The notes below the pieces were generated by a model. The model did not search any database, had not been told where the DNA came from, and saw nothing but the letters and a program-made list of their open reading frames with translations. The translations under genes were made by a program, and so were the position numbers. Shown here piece after piece: positions 32,997-42,073 of a stretch of DNA of 45,457 bases (position 1 is its first letter; every line of letters begins with the position of its first letter). The stretch comes from CAYVZZ01 sp964456185 (GTDB lineage: Bacteria > Pseudomonadota > Gammaproteobacteria > Pseudomonadales > Alcanivoracaceae), in contig CAYVZZ010000005.1 of NCBI GenBank assembly GCA_964456185.1, positions 1 through 45,457 on the forward strand. The letters run 5' to 3'.

Positions 32997-34043
32997 TTAT
33001 TGCAGATGAACGTGGGGCTGACCGGTATTTAATTGGCCAACAACCGTTGCCTGGTCAGCGCCATGTTGCTGCAGCAGGGCGAGTACTTCGTCTGCCGCAT
33101 CGGCTTGGCAAGCGACTAGCAAGCCGCCGGAGGTTTGCGGATCGGTGACAAGTGTTTGTGCTATTGGATCGAGCTGGCCGTCGATGCTGGCGTGTTCGGC
33201 ACAGGCGGCCCAATTGCGACCGGAGGCTCCGGTTTTAATGCCGCTGGCGGCCAGCTCAAGCGTGTCGGCAAGCCAGGGCAGTTGGCCAAACTGCAGTGTG
33301 GCTTCGAGATGTGCGCCACGGCAGAGTTCCAAAGTGTGGCCGAGCAGGCTAAAGCCGGTGACATCAGTCATGGCGTGTACACCCGGTAGCTTGGCGAGCT
33401 CGCTACCAGCGGTGTTGAGTTGGGTGGTGCTGTGGATCAATGCTTGATAGCTGGCATCGGACAGTTGGTCTTTTTTAAGCGCCGCCGATAAGATGCCGAC
33501 GCCCAGCGCTTTGCTGAGAATCAATACATCGCCGTCTTTTGCCGCGGTGTTGCGCTTGACTAAATTAGGATGCACCAGCCCCATGGCAGCGAGCCCGTAA
33601 ATGGGCTCTACCGAATCGATGGAATGCCCACCTGCTACCGGAATGCCTGCGGTTTCACAGATGCTGGCACCACCGGACAGGATGGTGTTGATGGTGGCTG
33701 TGTCGAGCTGTTTCAACGGCATGCCCACCAGTGCCAATGCCATGATGGGCTTGCCGCCCATGGCGTAGACATCCGAGAGGGCATTGGCCGCGGCAATGCG
33801 GCCAAAATCATAGGGATCATCGACAATCGGCATGAAAAAGTCGGTGGTGGCAATGAGTGCCTGTTCGTCGTTCAGGCGATAGACTGCGGCGTCGTCCGCA
33901 TCTTGGTTGCCAACTAACAGATCGGGAAACTGACCGAGCGGGAAAGTGCCTTTCACCAGTTCGGTGAGTACATCCGGGGCGATTTTGCAGCCGCAGCCAC
34001 CGCCATGGGACAAGCTGGTGAGGCGGGGAGTAGTTGTCGTCAT
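32997..34043 (-). CDS. selD: Selenide, water dikinase (selenophosphate synthetase)
   Basis: A 348-residue enzyme, full length. It makes selenophosphate from selenide and ATP, the selenium donor for selenouridine in tRNA and for selenocysteine. The catalytic pair Cys17 and Lys20 is in SHGGGCGCKIAPD; this is the Cys form, not a selenoprotein. ATP/metal site segments DDAAVYRL, TTDFFMPIVDDPYDFGRIAAANALSDVYAMGG and the GGHSID motif are present. Start: ATG at 34043, overlapping the mnmH stop in ATGA, so translation is coupled. A weak AAAACC/GGTTTT hairpin overlaps the stop. Confidence 0.97.
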   Translation of the reverse strand: MTTTTPRLTSLSHGGGCGCKIAPDVLTELVKGTFPLGQFPDLLVGNQDADDAAVYRLNDEQALIATTDFFMPIVDDPYDFGRIAAANALSDVYAMGGKPIMALALVGMPLKQLDTATINTILSGGASICETAGIPVAGGHSIDSVEPIYGLAAMGLVHPNLVKRNTAAKDGDVLILSKALGVGILSAALKKDQLSDASYQALIHSTTQLNTAGSELAKLPGVHAMTDVTGFSLLGHTLELCRGAHLEATLQFGQLPWLADTLELAASGIKTGASGRNWAACAEHASIDGQLDPIAQTLVTDPQTSGGLLVACQADAADEVLALLQQHGADQATVVGQLNTGQPHVHLQ

Positions 34044-35125
34044 GAGGCGTTCTCGGTAGTTGATAGGTGCAGTTGAGCCAGCAGATCCTGTGCTTGGGAC
34101 TGTTGGTCGTCCAAATTCGGGCGATAATGAAACGTCGGCGCATTCACTAATTGTCGATAATTGCCGTGGCTGCTGCGGTGGTAAGCCGGGTCATAATGAT
34201 TGCTGACGAGCTGCTCAAAGAGGGTTCTGCTCTGCGCTTGGTCAATGAGCTGGTGCCAGTGGTCGATGGTGTCACGGCTATGTAAACCGAGCAGGTGCGA
34301 AAGCTTTTCTTTAAAATCTGTCGGCTGCGCAAAGAGGTGTTGGTAGTCTTCCAATAGAAAGTCGATGCGGTCATCCAGAGTAGCTTCTACCTTGACGCAA
34401 GGGCTGTTACGCATGCGGTTGATTAATGTGGCCGGCAGATCCAGATGACCAATACGACGGCTTTCAGCCTCGACAAATATGGGCTGATTGGGGTTAAAAC
34501 GGCGGATGGCATCGTATAAGGCGGTTTCAAAACCACGTTGTTGCGGCTGCGGTTGATTGGGCAGTGCACCCAATAAGGAACCACGATGGCGCGCGATACC
34601 CTCCAGATCCAGCACCTGTGCGCCTAGGGTGTCGAGCTGTTGCAAGAGTCGCGTCTTGCCCGAGCCAGTGGGGCCGGCCACGACGATGAATGTCAGGTTG
34701 GCAGGTAGGGTGTCCAGCTGATCGATGACATGACGCCGCCAGCTTTTATAACCGCCTTGCAACTGGCAAGCACGCCAGCCGATCAAGTTAAACCAATCGG
34801 TGGTGGCCGCCGAACGCTTGCCGCCACGCCAGCAGTAAATTAGTGGTCGCCAGTTTTTCGGCTTGTCGGAGAACAAGGTGTCCAAGTAATCGGCAAGATT
34901 GCGCGCCACCATGGCAGCACCCAAGCGCGTGGCCTTGAAGGCGGACTCCTGCTTGTAAATGGTGCCGATTTGTTTACGCTGAGCATTATCCAGCACCGGC
35001 GCATTGATGGCACCGGGAATATGGTCATCAGCAAATTCGGCAGGTGTGCGCACGTCGATAATATTGTCGAAGCGGGCGATTTCGTCGAGTGTGCAGCTGC
35101 GTGTTTTACGGCTTGAGTGAGACAT
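34040..35125 (-). CDS. mnmH: tRNA 2-selenouridine synthase MnmH (SelU/YbbB)
   Basis: A 361-residue two-domain enzyme that replaces sulfur by selenium in the 2-thiouridine at wobble position 34 of tRNA Lys, Glu and Gln, by way of a geranylated intermediate. Residues of about 12-135 are a rhodanese domain with catalytic Cys98 in LIYCWRGGKRS. The C-terminal part has a P-loop at 151-158 (GPTGSGKT). FVEAESRRIG matches the family. Start: ATG at 35125; the frame extends 30 codons upstream, but those codons cross the divergent TM2 gene's start and do not resemble the family. No strong ribosome binding site is visible. It uses the product of the next gene, selD. Confidence 0.96.
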   Translation of the reverse strand: MSHSSRKTRSCTLDEIARFDNIIDVRTPAEFADDHIPGAINAPVLDNAQRKQIGTIYKQESAFKATRLGAAMVARNLADYLDTLFSDKPKNWRPLIYCWRGGKRSAATTDWFNLIGWRACQLQGGYKSWRRHVIDQLDTLPANLTFIVVAGPTGSGKTRLLQQLDTLGAQVLDLEGIARHRGSLLGALPNQPQPQQRGFETALYDAIRRFNPNQPIFVEAESRRIGHLDLPATLINRMRNSPCVKVEATLDDRIDFLLEDYQHLFAQPTDFKEKLSHLLGLHSRDTIDHWHQLIDQAQSRTLFEQLVSNHYDPAYHRSSHGNYRQLVNAPTFHYRPNLDDQQSQAQDLLAQLHLSTTENAS

Positions 35126-35193
35126 GGCCGATATTGTAAAGCATCTGTCGCCGGGGCGGCAGGTGGCGACATGAAATAACAGGAGACACTTTG

Positions 35194-35607
35194 ATGACAG
35201 CGTTACAACAACCACAAGAAGAAAACTTTCCGCTGGTGTTTGCTTATCTGGTTTGGTTCTTTGGCGGCCTGTTGGGTTATCACCGCTTTATGATGGGGCG
35301 TCAGCTAACCGGCTTGCTGTGGCTTTTGTCGGCAGGTTTGCTAGGTATCGGCTGGATTGTTGATGCTTTCTTGTTGCCGGGTATGACGGCAGACGCTAAT
35401 CGCCAATTCACCTATGGCAAAACCAATTACATGGTGGCTTGGTTACTGTTTTGGTTCTTGGGTGTTTTCGGTATTCACCGTTTTTATATTGGCAAGGTGG
35501 GCACCGGCATAATCTACCTGCTGACATTGGGGCTGTTCGGCTTGGGGCTAATTTATGATTTGTTCACACTGTCAGGGCAAGTCGACATTATTAACCGCAG
35601 ACTATAG
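35194..35607 (+). CDS. Tandem TM2-domain membrane protein
   Basis: A 137-residue protein with two TM2 domains in a row. Both contain the WFFGG(L/V)(L/F)G-HRF signature: FGGLLGYHRFMMGRQLTGLLWLL, and FLGVFGIHRFYIGKVGTGIIYLL with the following GLIYDLF. About four membrane helices are expected. The role of bacterial TM2 proteins is not established. Start: ATG at 35194 (the TTG just before it is less likely) after AGGAGA. It is divergent from mnmH, about 68 bp away, and 12 bp before the glutathione S-transferase gene, so the two may be co-transcribed. Confidence 0.85.
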   Translation: MTALQQPQEENFPLVFAYLVWFFGGLLGYHRFMMGRQLTGLLWLLSAGLLGIGWIVDAFLLPGMTADANRQFTYGKTNYMVAWLLFWFLGVFGIHRFYIGKVGTGIIYLLTLGLFGLGLIYDLFTLSGQVDIINRRL

Positions 35608-35619
35608 ATGAGGTGCGAA

Positions 35620-36253
35620 ATGCAATTGTTCGATGCCATCAGCCCCGCGCCGCGTTGTTTGCGGATGTTTATTTTGGAAAAAAAAGCTGGAAATAGCCAG
35701 CACGCCGGTGGATGTGTTCACCGGCGAGAATCGACAACCCGCTTATTTGCATCGTAATCCCGCCGGGCAAACGCCGGCGCTTATGCTGGATGACGGCACG
35801 ACCTTGGCCGAGTCGGTGGCCATTGCCGAGTATCTCGAAGAATTGCATCCGACACCGCCACTCATTGGTAGCACACCGAAAGAACGTGCCGAAACGCGTA
35901 TGTGGTGGCGACGAGTCGAACTGAATATTACCGAATTTATTCATAATGCCTTTCACTATGCGGAAGGCTTGCCGCGCTTTGAAGATCGCATTCCGGTCGC
36001 CCCCGAAGCGGCCGATGGTCTCAAGCGCGTAGCCCAAGACCGCATTGCCTGGCTGGATACTATGTGGGGAGAGGGGCCTTGGTTGTGTGGAGAGCGTTTT
36101 AGTGCTGCCGATATTTGGCTGTATGTCTGGCTGGATTTTGGTAATGCCAAGGGACAGGCATTTGATGAGCGACTGCCTCACATCGGCCCTTGGTTTCAAC
36201 GCATGGCAGAACGCCCCAGTGCGGAGGCCAGCCGGGAGTTGTTGGCTTCCTGA
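35620..36253 (+). pseudogene. Glutathione S-transferase, frameshifted in an A8 run
   Basis: The authentic start is ATG 35620 (GAGG upstream), reading MQLFDAISPAPRCLRMFILEKK, a proper thioredoxin-fold beginning. At the run of eight A (35678-35685) the frame breaks. The rest of the protein (KLEIASTPVDVFTGENRQPAYLHRNP, TPALMLDDGTTLAESVAIAEYLEEL, and the helical C-terminal domain with AADIWLYVWLDFG) continues in another frame. Seven A would join the two halves into a normal GST of about 211 residues with the expected spacing. This may be a real mutation, an assembly error, or polymerase slippage that restores some full-length protein. An in-frame ATG at 35633 makes an open frame, but its first 17 residues are out-of-frame nonsense. 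The end overlaps the convergent nitrilase by 58 bp. Confidence 0.8.
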
Positions 36254-37194
36254 ATTTTGCCTTGGCGTTGAGCCTGACGATAGAGGCTTTTGCCGCATAG
36301 GTTTTGTTGCCACCAGAAAAACCGGAAACGCGCGGCCAGTGGAGGTATCCAAAAGCGCTCGGGGCAGTCAAGGCTGGGTGTAGTGGGGGTGAGATCAAGA
36401 TCGGCGTGCAAGACGCCGGTACCATCTTCGGCACTTAGCCGGGCGATGCAGTTTCCTTGGTTGTCGATTAGCTGGGTTTCGCCGGTAAGGTAACTATTGA
36501 ATGGCGCACTGAGTAATCCTTTGGGCAACACCGGGATGCGTCCGCTTAACTTGCCACAATGGGCGGCATGAATGTTGGCGCAACCCAATAAGCGTGACAA
36601 GGTGCTTGGGGCCTCGTGGATGTAATGCCGATTGAGTTGATCCATTTGCCGCATGAAGCCGCGTCCGATAACCCAGTTGTCAGGAGTAGACCACCAGTGA
36701 GTGCCGGTCATCAGAAAGTCGATTTTACCGCTTAGCCGTTTAACCGTTTGTGTGCGGATGGTCTCCCAGCATACTGCCGTGCCAACCCGTCCCAAATCTG
36801 TATCATGGCGTCCATCATCGCTGCCGCCTTGGTAGTAGGCGTTTTCTATCATGGTGGGAAAGTCTTTGTCGTGACGGCTCACTTCGCCGTTGGGGCGCAC
36901 TAGTGTGTAGCAATTGAAGACGGCGTCGCCACGTTTTTCCAGATAAGAGCCACCGATTAATGCTTTATGGTCGATGGCATATTCGCGTAGCAAGTCCAAT
37001 GCCGGGTTGTTTGCAGGCAGGGCGCACTGCCATAACCGCTGGTCTTCAACAATGGGGGTAGTGAAAAACTCTGGCAGGGCGATGACGTCCGGCTGGTAAC
37101 GAACGGCTTCGTCCAGCAGCTCTCGAATGTGATCGAGATTGTAGGCGATATCAGCGACACGCCCTCGCATTTGAACGGCAGCAACTCGTGTCAT
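36196..37194 (-). CDS. Carbon-nitrogen hydrolase family protein
   Basis: A 332-residue nitrilase-superfamily enzyme, longer than the one at 12645. The triad is Glu42 in ALPEFFTTP, Lys110 in HDKDFPT and Cys142 in GTAVCWETIRT. A His/Trp-rich segment, GTHWWSTPDNW, follows. The C-terminal extension (from about residue 285) is basic and aromatic (FRFFWWQQNL). It may be an amidase or aliphatic nitrilase; the substrate is unknown. Start: ATG at 37194 (a GTG three codons upstream is possible); neither has a clear ribosome binding site. It lies 85 bp downstream of ychF on the same strand. Confidence 0.87.
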   Translation of the reverse strand: MTRVAAVQMRGRVADIAYNLDHIRELLDEAVRYQPDVIALPEFFTTPIVEDQRLWQCALPANNPALDLLREYAIDHKALIGGSYLEKRGDAVFNCYTLVRPNGEVSRHDKDFPTMIENAYYQGGSDDGRHDTDLGRVGTAVCWETIRTQTVKRLSGKIDFLMTGTHWWSTPDNWVIGRGFMRQMDQLNRHYIHEAPSTLSRLLGCANIHAAHCGKLSGRIPVLPKGLLSAPFNSYLTGETQLIDNQGNCIARLSAEDGTGVLHADLDLTPTTPSLDCPERFWIPPLAARFRFFWWQQNLCGKSLYRQAQRQGKIQEANNSRLASALGRSAMR

Positions 37195-37279
37195 TTTGAG
37201 CACTCACAAAACAGGTACTCATAGCCTAACGGTTTTTGATTAAAGGGGAAGCCGCTAGGCGTTGATTGGCATCAAAGGA

Positions 37280-38371
37280 TTAGACGTTAAAACGGAAGTG
37301 CATGACGTCGCCATCTTGAACGACGTAATCTTTGCCTTCCAGACGCAAACGACCAGCCTCTTTGGCACCGTTTTCACCGCCGTGTGTGACGAAGTCGTCG
37401 TAGCTGACCACTTCGGCGCGGATAAAGCCTTTTTCAAAATCGGTGTGGATGACGCCTGCCGCCTGTGGCGCCGTGGCGTTGAGCGGGATGGTCCAGGCGC
37501 GCACTTCTTTCACACCGGCGGTGAAGTAGGTATGTAGGCCAAGCAGCTCATAACCGGCGCGAATAACGCGGTCCAAACCGGCTTCGTCCATGCCCAGTTC
37601 TTCCAGGAACATTTCTTTTTCGTCGTCATCCAGTTCGGCAATTTCGGCTTCGATTTTGGCGCAAATTGGTACTACCATGGCACCTTCGGATTCGGCATGC
37701 TGACGTACACTATCCAGCAGGGCGTTATCCTCGAAGCCGTCCTCGGACACATTGGCAATGTAGAGGGTGGGTTTTAGCGTTAATAGGTTGTAAGAGCGGA
37801 TGGCGGCGCGTTCGTCGTCGTCCAGCTCGACGCTGCGTGCCGGTTTGCCGTCGCCTAATACCGGGAGCAACTTATCCAACACGGTGAGCAGGTAGATGGC
37901 GTCCTTGTCTTGGCCTTTGGCGGCTTTTTGTGCTTTGAGCTGCGCCTTTTCCAAGCTTTCCAGATCGGCCAATGCCAGCTCGGTGTTAATGGTTTCAATG
38001 TCGTCCAAAGGCGACACTTTGCCAGCCACATGCACGATATTGTCGTCGTCAAAACAACGCACCACCTGGGCAATGGCATCGGTTTCGCGGATGTTGGCCA
38101 GAAATTGATTACCGAGTCCTTCGCCTTTGCTGGCACCGGCGACCAAACCAGCGATGTCGACAAATTCCATGGTGGTGGGGAGCACTTTTTCGGGACTAAC
38201 CAGCTCGGCCAGTTTGTTTAGGCGGCCATCGGGCACGGGCACGATGCCGGTGTTAGGCTCGATGGTGCAGAAAGGAAAGTTGGCCGCATCGATTTCGGCC
38301 TTGGTGAGGGCGTTAAATAGAGTGGATTTGCCGACGTTGGGCAGGCCGACGATGCCGCAATTAAAACCCAT
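37280..38371 (-). CDS. ychF: Ribosome-associated P-loop ATPase YchF
   Basis: A 363-residue Obg-related P-loop protein, same length as E. coli YchF. It binds ribosomes and prefers ATP to GTP. Motifs: G1 GLPNVGKS (9-16), G3 DIAGLVAGASKGEGLG, and the altered G4 NVSE (about 205) in place of NKxD, which explains the ATP preference. A coiled coil follows (about 130-150) and the C-terminal TGS domain ends GDVMHFRFNV. Start: ATG at 38371 after AAAGGAG. Part of the conserved rplY-pth-ychF row. Confidence 0.98.
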   Translation of the reverse strand: MGFNCGIVGLPNVGKSTLFNALTKAEIDAANFPFCTIEPNTGIVPVPDGRLNKLAELVSPEKVLPTTMEFVDIAGLVAGASKGEGLGNQFLANIRETDAIAQVVRCFDDDNIVHVAGKVSPLDDIETINTELALADLESLEKAQLKAQKAAKGQDKDAIYLLTVLDKLLPVLGDGKPARSVELDDDERAAIRSYNLLTLKPTLYIANVSEDGFEDNALLDSVRQHAESEGAMVVPICAKIEAEIAELDDDEKEMFLEELGMDEAGLDRVIRAGYELLGLHTYFTAGVKEVRAWTIPLNATAPQAAGVIHTDFEKGFIRAEVVSYDDFVTHGGENGAKEAGRLRLEGKDYVVQDGDVMHFRFNV

Positions 38372-38419
38372 GGTGTGCTCCTTTCTATGTGATTTGCCGC
38401 TCTGTGCGTTTTGCCGTGC

Positions 38420-39007
38420 TTAGACAGGTGCGTGGCCGTTGATTTCGGTCATGACCTTGTTGAACTGGCCGTCTAGCAACAGATCGGTGTAATCCAATGC
38501 CAAGTCGATGGCTTGATCGATATGTTGTTGGTCTGAAGGCGATGGTTTGCCCAGCACCCAAGGGGTGACTTGGCGGCTGTCGCCAGGGTGACCCACGCCA
38601 ACGCGCAAGCGCAAAAAGTCGCGGCGATTGCCATGTTGCGCAATGATATCGCGTAGGCCGTTATGCCCACCGTGGCCGCCGGATTTTTTCAGGCGAATGC
38701 AGCCGGGCGGGATATCCAGTTCGTCGTGTGCCACCAATATTTGCTGAGGCTCAATACGAAAGAAATTAGCGAGGCTGCTGGTGGCCTTGCCGCTGAGATT
38801 CATAAAGGTGGTGGGCTTTAGCAGATAAAGCGTTTCGCCATGAAGGCGTATGCTGGCTAACTCGCCAAAGTATTTCTTTTCCGCCCGGAAGCTGACGCCC
38901 AGCTGTTGTGCCAGGGCCGAAACGTACCAGAACCCGGCATTGTGCCGGGTTCCTTGATACTTGGCACCGGGGTTGCCGAGGCCAACAATGAGACGAATAG
39001 CAGGCAT
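38420..39007 (-). CDS. pth: Peptidyl-tRNA hydrolase
   Basis: A 195-residue Pth enzyme, which frees tRNA from peptidyl-tRNA dropped by stalled ribosomes. Catalytic His22 and neighbouring Asn23 are in YQGTRHNAGF; LKPTTFMNLSGKA and VAHDELDIPPG (catalytic Asp) and KSGGHGGHNGLRDI are conserved. Start: ATG at 39007, 6 bp after the rplY stop; the two genes are clearly one operon. ychF follows after 48 bp. Confidence 0.98.
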   Translation of the reverse strand: MPAIRLIVGLGNPGAKYQGTRHNAGFWYVSALAQQLGVSFRAEKKYFGELASIRLHGETLYLLKPTTFMNLSGKATSSLANFFRIEPQQILVAHDELDIPPGCIRLKKSGGHGGHNGLRDIIAQHGNRRDFLRLRVGVGHPGDSRQVTPWVLGKPSPSDQQHIDQAIDLALDYTDLLLDGQFNKVMTEINGHAPV

Positions 39008-39013
39008 GGCAGA

Positions 39014-39694
39014 TTATTCTGCTTTGCCGCCTTCTTCCTTGGCTGCGGCATCTTCGGCTGCAGCTTCTTCTGCGTCGGCTGCGTCTTCCGCTTCTTCCTC
39101 GGCAGTAACCAAGCCTTTTGGCTTATGAACAGCGGCAACCGGCTGGTCGTATTCTTCGCCGTGGGTCAATGCCAGGATTTCAACACCATCGGGCAGCGGC
39201 AGGTCGGATAGGTGAACCACGCCACCCAGCTCGATGTCGGCCATGTCCACTTCGATGGCTTCAGGCAGATCTTTTGGCAAGCTGATGACTTCCACTTCAG
39301 CCGCATGACGCAAGACTTCACCACCTTGCTGCTTCACGCCAACAGACGTTTCTTCGTTGAGGAAGTGCAGCGGGATGGACATGGTGATCTTCTGCTTGGC
39401 GCTGACACGCAAAAAGTCAGCGTGGGTGGCATCACCGCGAGCAGGGTGACGTTGTAGATCACGCAATACGACTTGCTGTGCCTTGCCGTCGACTTCCAGC
39501 TTAAATACTTGGCTGTAGAAGCTTTCGTTTTCTAGCGCTTTAGCAAGCACACGGTATTCAACAGATACCATTTGCGGCTTCTTTTTACCGCCGTAAACGA
39601 TACCCGGAACTTGTTGTTGCTTGCGCAGGCGGCGGCTCGCACCTTTGCCTGTATCGCTGCGTTCTGCAGCTGGCAATACCAATTGATCAGCCAT
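39014..39694 (-). CDS. rplY: 50S ribosomal protein L25 (Ctc/TL5 type)
   Basis: A 226-residue L25 of the long, Ctc type. Residues 1-95 are the 5S rRNA-binding L25 domain (RSDTGKGASRRLRKQQQVPGIVYGG). Residues of about 100-185 are the TL5 beta domain (IPLHFLNEETSVGVKQQGG...). The tail is a Glu/Ala run (about 195-226). Start: ATG at 39694 after AGGAG. A promoter can be seen 65-95 bp upstream. In many relatives prs and a tRNA stand before it, but here it is priA. Confidence 0.97.
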   Translation of the reverse strand: MADQLVLPAAERSDTGKGASRRLRKQQQVPGIVYGGKKKPQMVSVEYRVLAKALENESFYSQVFKLEVDGKAQQVVLRDLQRHPARGDATHADFLRVSAKQKITMSIPLHFLNEETSVGVKQQGGEVLRHAAEVEVISLPKDLPEAIEVDMADIELGGVVHLSDLPLPDGVEILALTHGEEYDQPVAAVHKPKGLVTAEEEAEDAADAEEAAAEDAAAKEEGGKAE

Positions 39695-39759
39695 GATTTT
39701 CTCCTATTAACCTGCGCTCGCGACCAAGCGACAGGGAGACTTGATGAATAAGGGGCGCG

Positions 39760-39788
39760 ATTATGCCTTTTTATCGGTGAGATTTCCA
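39760..39788 (-). promoter_or_regulatory. Candidate sigma-70 promoter for rplY-pth-ychF
   Basis: On the minus strand TGGAAA (plus 39783-39788), a 17-bp spacer and CATAAT (plus 39760-39765). Four and five of six bases match consensus. It gives the operon its own start between priA and rplY. Confidence 0.5.
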
Positions 39789-39809
39789 GCATTAAAGCGG
39801 ACTTTGCGT

Positions 39810-41999
39810 TTACAACATATCGATGGGGTCGACATCTAAAAACCAGCGGCAGCGTCGGCTTTCCGGTTGTTTCTCTATTTGTGGCAGCAGCTGTTGCAGG
39901 GTTTGATGGAGCCGCGGCCGATCACTGCTTAATAAGAGTAGTTGGAAACGGTAACGCCCGGCACGCTTTTCCAAAGGAGCAGGGGCGGGGCCTAGCGGCA
40001 CGAGGGCAGGGTGTTGAGGCAATTGCCGCAGCACTAATGATAAGAAGGCTTGCGCTTGTGGTGCTTTTTGCGCTTCTGCGGCGAATAAGGCGGCATGGGT
40101 AAAAGGAGGCAACCCCACCTGTTGGCGGTTTTTTAACAGTTGATTGGCAAATAGCGACCAGTCGTTTCGTATCAGGGTTTGCAGGCCAGGCAGATCGGGG
40201 TGACGTGTTTGTAGAATGACTTGCCCTGGCTGGTCGCCCCGGCCGGTACGTCCGGCGACTTGCAGGATGAGTTGCCCTGCTTGTTCGGCACCGCGGAAAT
40301 CGGCGCTGAGAAAACCATTGTCGGCATCGAGAATAACGGTGAGCGCCAGTTGGGGAAAATGATGCCCTTTGGCAAGCATTTGCGTGCCAGTTAGGATGGC
40401 GGCGTCACCCTGTTGGATTTGCGCCAGCTTGGCTTCCATGCTGCCCTTTCGACGGGTGGCGTCGCGGTCAATGCGAATCACCGGAAAATCGGGGAAGTGG
40501 GCTTGCAAATATTCTTCCAGTTTTTCGGTGCCGGCACCGACGTCGCCGAGCTGGCTGGAGCCGCAGTCGGGACAGTGGGCGGGCACCCGCGTTTGCCGGT
40601 CGCAATGGTGGCAAATAGAACGTTGAATGCGTTTGTGCCAGGTCATGAAGCGGTCGCAGTTGGGGCATTCTTGTTGCCGGCCGCAGTTGTGGCAGGTGAT
40701 TAGTGGGGCATAGCCGCGCCGATTGAGAAATATCAGCACCTGATTGCCTGCCTCTAGGCAGCTTGCTATCGCTGCTTGGCTGCGTTGGCTGAGCAGTTGG
40801 TTGGCAGGTTGCTGTTGGCAGTCATCCAATAATAGTTGTGGTGGCTGGGCGGCCGCCCGTTGCGACAGGCGAAGCCGAGTAAGTTTGCCATTTTGTGCCA
40901 ACCGCAGGCTTTCCAATGAAGGCGTGGCACTGCCCAGGACAACAGGAATTTTCTCGATTTGCGCGCGCATCATGGCCAGGCTGCGAGCATGGTAGCGGCA
41001 GCCTTCTTGTTGTTTGAATGAGCGGTCGTGGGCTTCATCAACAATAATCAGGCCAAGGTTGGTCAGCGGTGCAAATAACGCCGAGCGTGTGCCCATGATG
41101 ATGTCGATTTCGCCGCGCCTTGCGGCTTCCCAAACGCCCAGTCGCTGCCGGTGCGTCATGCCGGAGTGTAGCCCTTCTACGCGGCGGTTAAAGCGGGCGC
41201 GAAAGCGATTCAATGTTTGCGGCGTCAGACCGATTTCCGGCACTAGCACCAATACCTGCTTTCCTTGTTGCAAGGCGTTGGCGGCGGCCTGCAAATACAC
41301 CTCGGTTTTACCGCTGCCGGTGACACCATCCAGCAGGAAAGCGTGATAATCAGACGAGCGGCTAATAGTGGCGATGGCATTATGTTGTTCGCTATTGGCC
41401 GGTAATGCGGTCTCGGCCAGAAGGGGGTGCGATGATGGCACGACGACCCGATCGACTTCTTCCGCCCAGCCTTTCTTTTGCAATCCTTTAAGGGTGGCCG
41501 GTTTTACGTCGAGCAGGCGCAGCGCCGGTAGGCTTAGGCCGTGTTCGTGTTGCTTTAAAATGACCCAGGCTTCCTGTTGTCGGTGTGCTTGGCGAAATTG
41601 TTCGGCTTCCACAAAACGGCCGCGTTCGGTTAAACACCAGTGGCGTTCGCTGGCGGCATCGACGGCTTTGCCTTGGCGTAACCAGACCGGAAGGGCAGTG
41701 GCTAGCATTTGCCCTAAAGGTTGGTGGTAGTAGGTGGCTGCGCGCTGGCATAGGGTGAAAAGTGCTGCAGGCAGGATGGGGGCGTCATCTAGCTGGGCTC
41801 GCGGTTGTTGTAGCTTGTGAGCAGGGTAGTCGCGGCTGGCAGTGCCCACTTCAATTAATAGTCCGACTAGCTCACGCCGACCAAAGGGCACCAAGAAACG
41901 CACGCCAGGTGCGGGCAAAGCGCCGGGCAGAGGACGATAATCAAACACCTTGCGTAATGGCACGGGGAGCGCGATTTTTAGAATCGGATTGCTGTGCAT
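39810..41999 (-). CDS. priA: Primosomal replication restart helicase PriA
   Basis: A 729-residue superfamily 2 helicase, full length. It recognises stalled forks and D-loops and reloads DnaB. The N-terminal 3'-end-binding domain (FDYRPLP...GVRFLVPFGRRELVGLLI) comes first. Then follow Walker A GVTGSGKT (225-232), DEAHD at 321-325, and a zinc-binding region with four CxxC pairs (CHNC, CPNC, CHHC, CPDC; roughly 436-480). The motif VI-like GRTGRGDQPGQVILQT is present. Start: ATG at 41999 (MHSNPILKIALPVPL). It is divergent from rpmE, as in pseudomonads. Confidence 0.97.
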   Translation of the reverse strand: MHSNPILKIALPVPLRKVFDYRPLPGALPAPGVRFLVPFGRRELVGLLIEVGTASRDYPAHKLQQPRAQLDDAPILPAALFTLCQRAATYYHQPLGQMLATALPVWLRQGKAVDAASERHWCLTERGRFVEAEQFRQAHRQQEAWVILKQHEHGLSLPALRLLDVKPATLKGLQKKGWAEEVDRVVVPSSHPLLAETALPANSEQHNAIATISRSSDYHAFLLDGVTGSGKTEVYLQAAANALQQGKQVLVLVPEIGLTPQTLNRFRARFNRRVEGLHSGMTHRQRLGVWEAARRGEIDIIMGTRSALFAPLTNLGLIIVDEAHDRSFKQQEGCRYHARSLAMMRAQIEKIPVVLGSATPSLESLRLAQNGKLTRLRLSQRAAAQPPQLLLDDCQQQPANQLLSQRSQAAIASCLEAGNQVLIFLNRRGYAPLITCHNCGRQQECPNCDRFMTWHKRIQRSICHHCDRQTRVPAHCPDCGSSQLGDVGAGTEKLEEYLQAHFPDFPVIRIDRDATRRKGSMEAKLAQIQQGDAAILTGTQMLAKGHHFPQLALTVILDADNGFLSADFRGAEQAGQLILQVAGRTGRGDQPGQVILQTRHPDLPGLQTLIRNDWSLFANQLLKNRQQVGLPPFTHAALFAAEAQKAPQAQAFLSLVLRQLPQHPALVPLGPAPAPLEKRAGRYRFQLLLLSSDRPRLHQTLQQLLPQIEKQPESRRCRWFLDVDPIDML

Positions 42000-42073
42000 G
42001 GGGCTAATAATACCGTGATTCTTGGCGGTGAGTGGTGCCGTTCGCCGATATCCGTACAGATTGTGTCATAAAT

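Noticed and set aside
35633..35685. ATG 35633 as the GST start
   Set aside because: The residues it encodes before the A8 run are out of frame with the authentic MQLFDAISPAPRC beginning at 35620.
37222..37261. Imperfect repeat GCCTAaCGG...CCGcTAGGC after ychF as a terminator
   Set aside because: A mismatch breaks the stem, the loop is about 19 nt and no T run follows on the minus strand.
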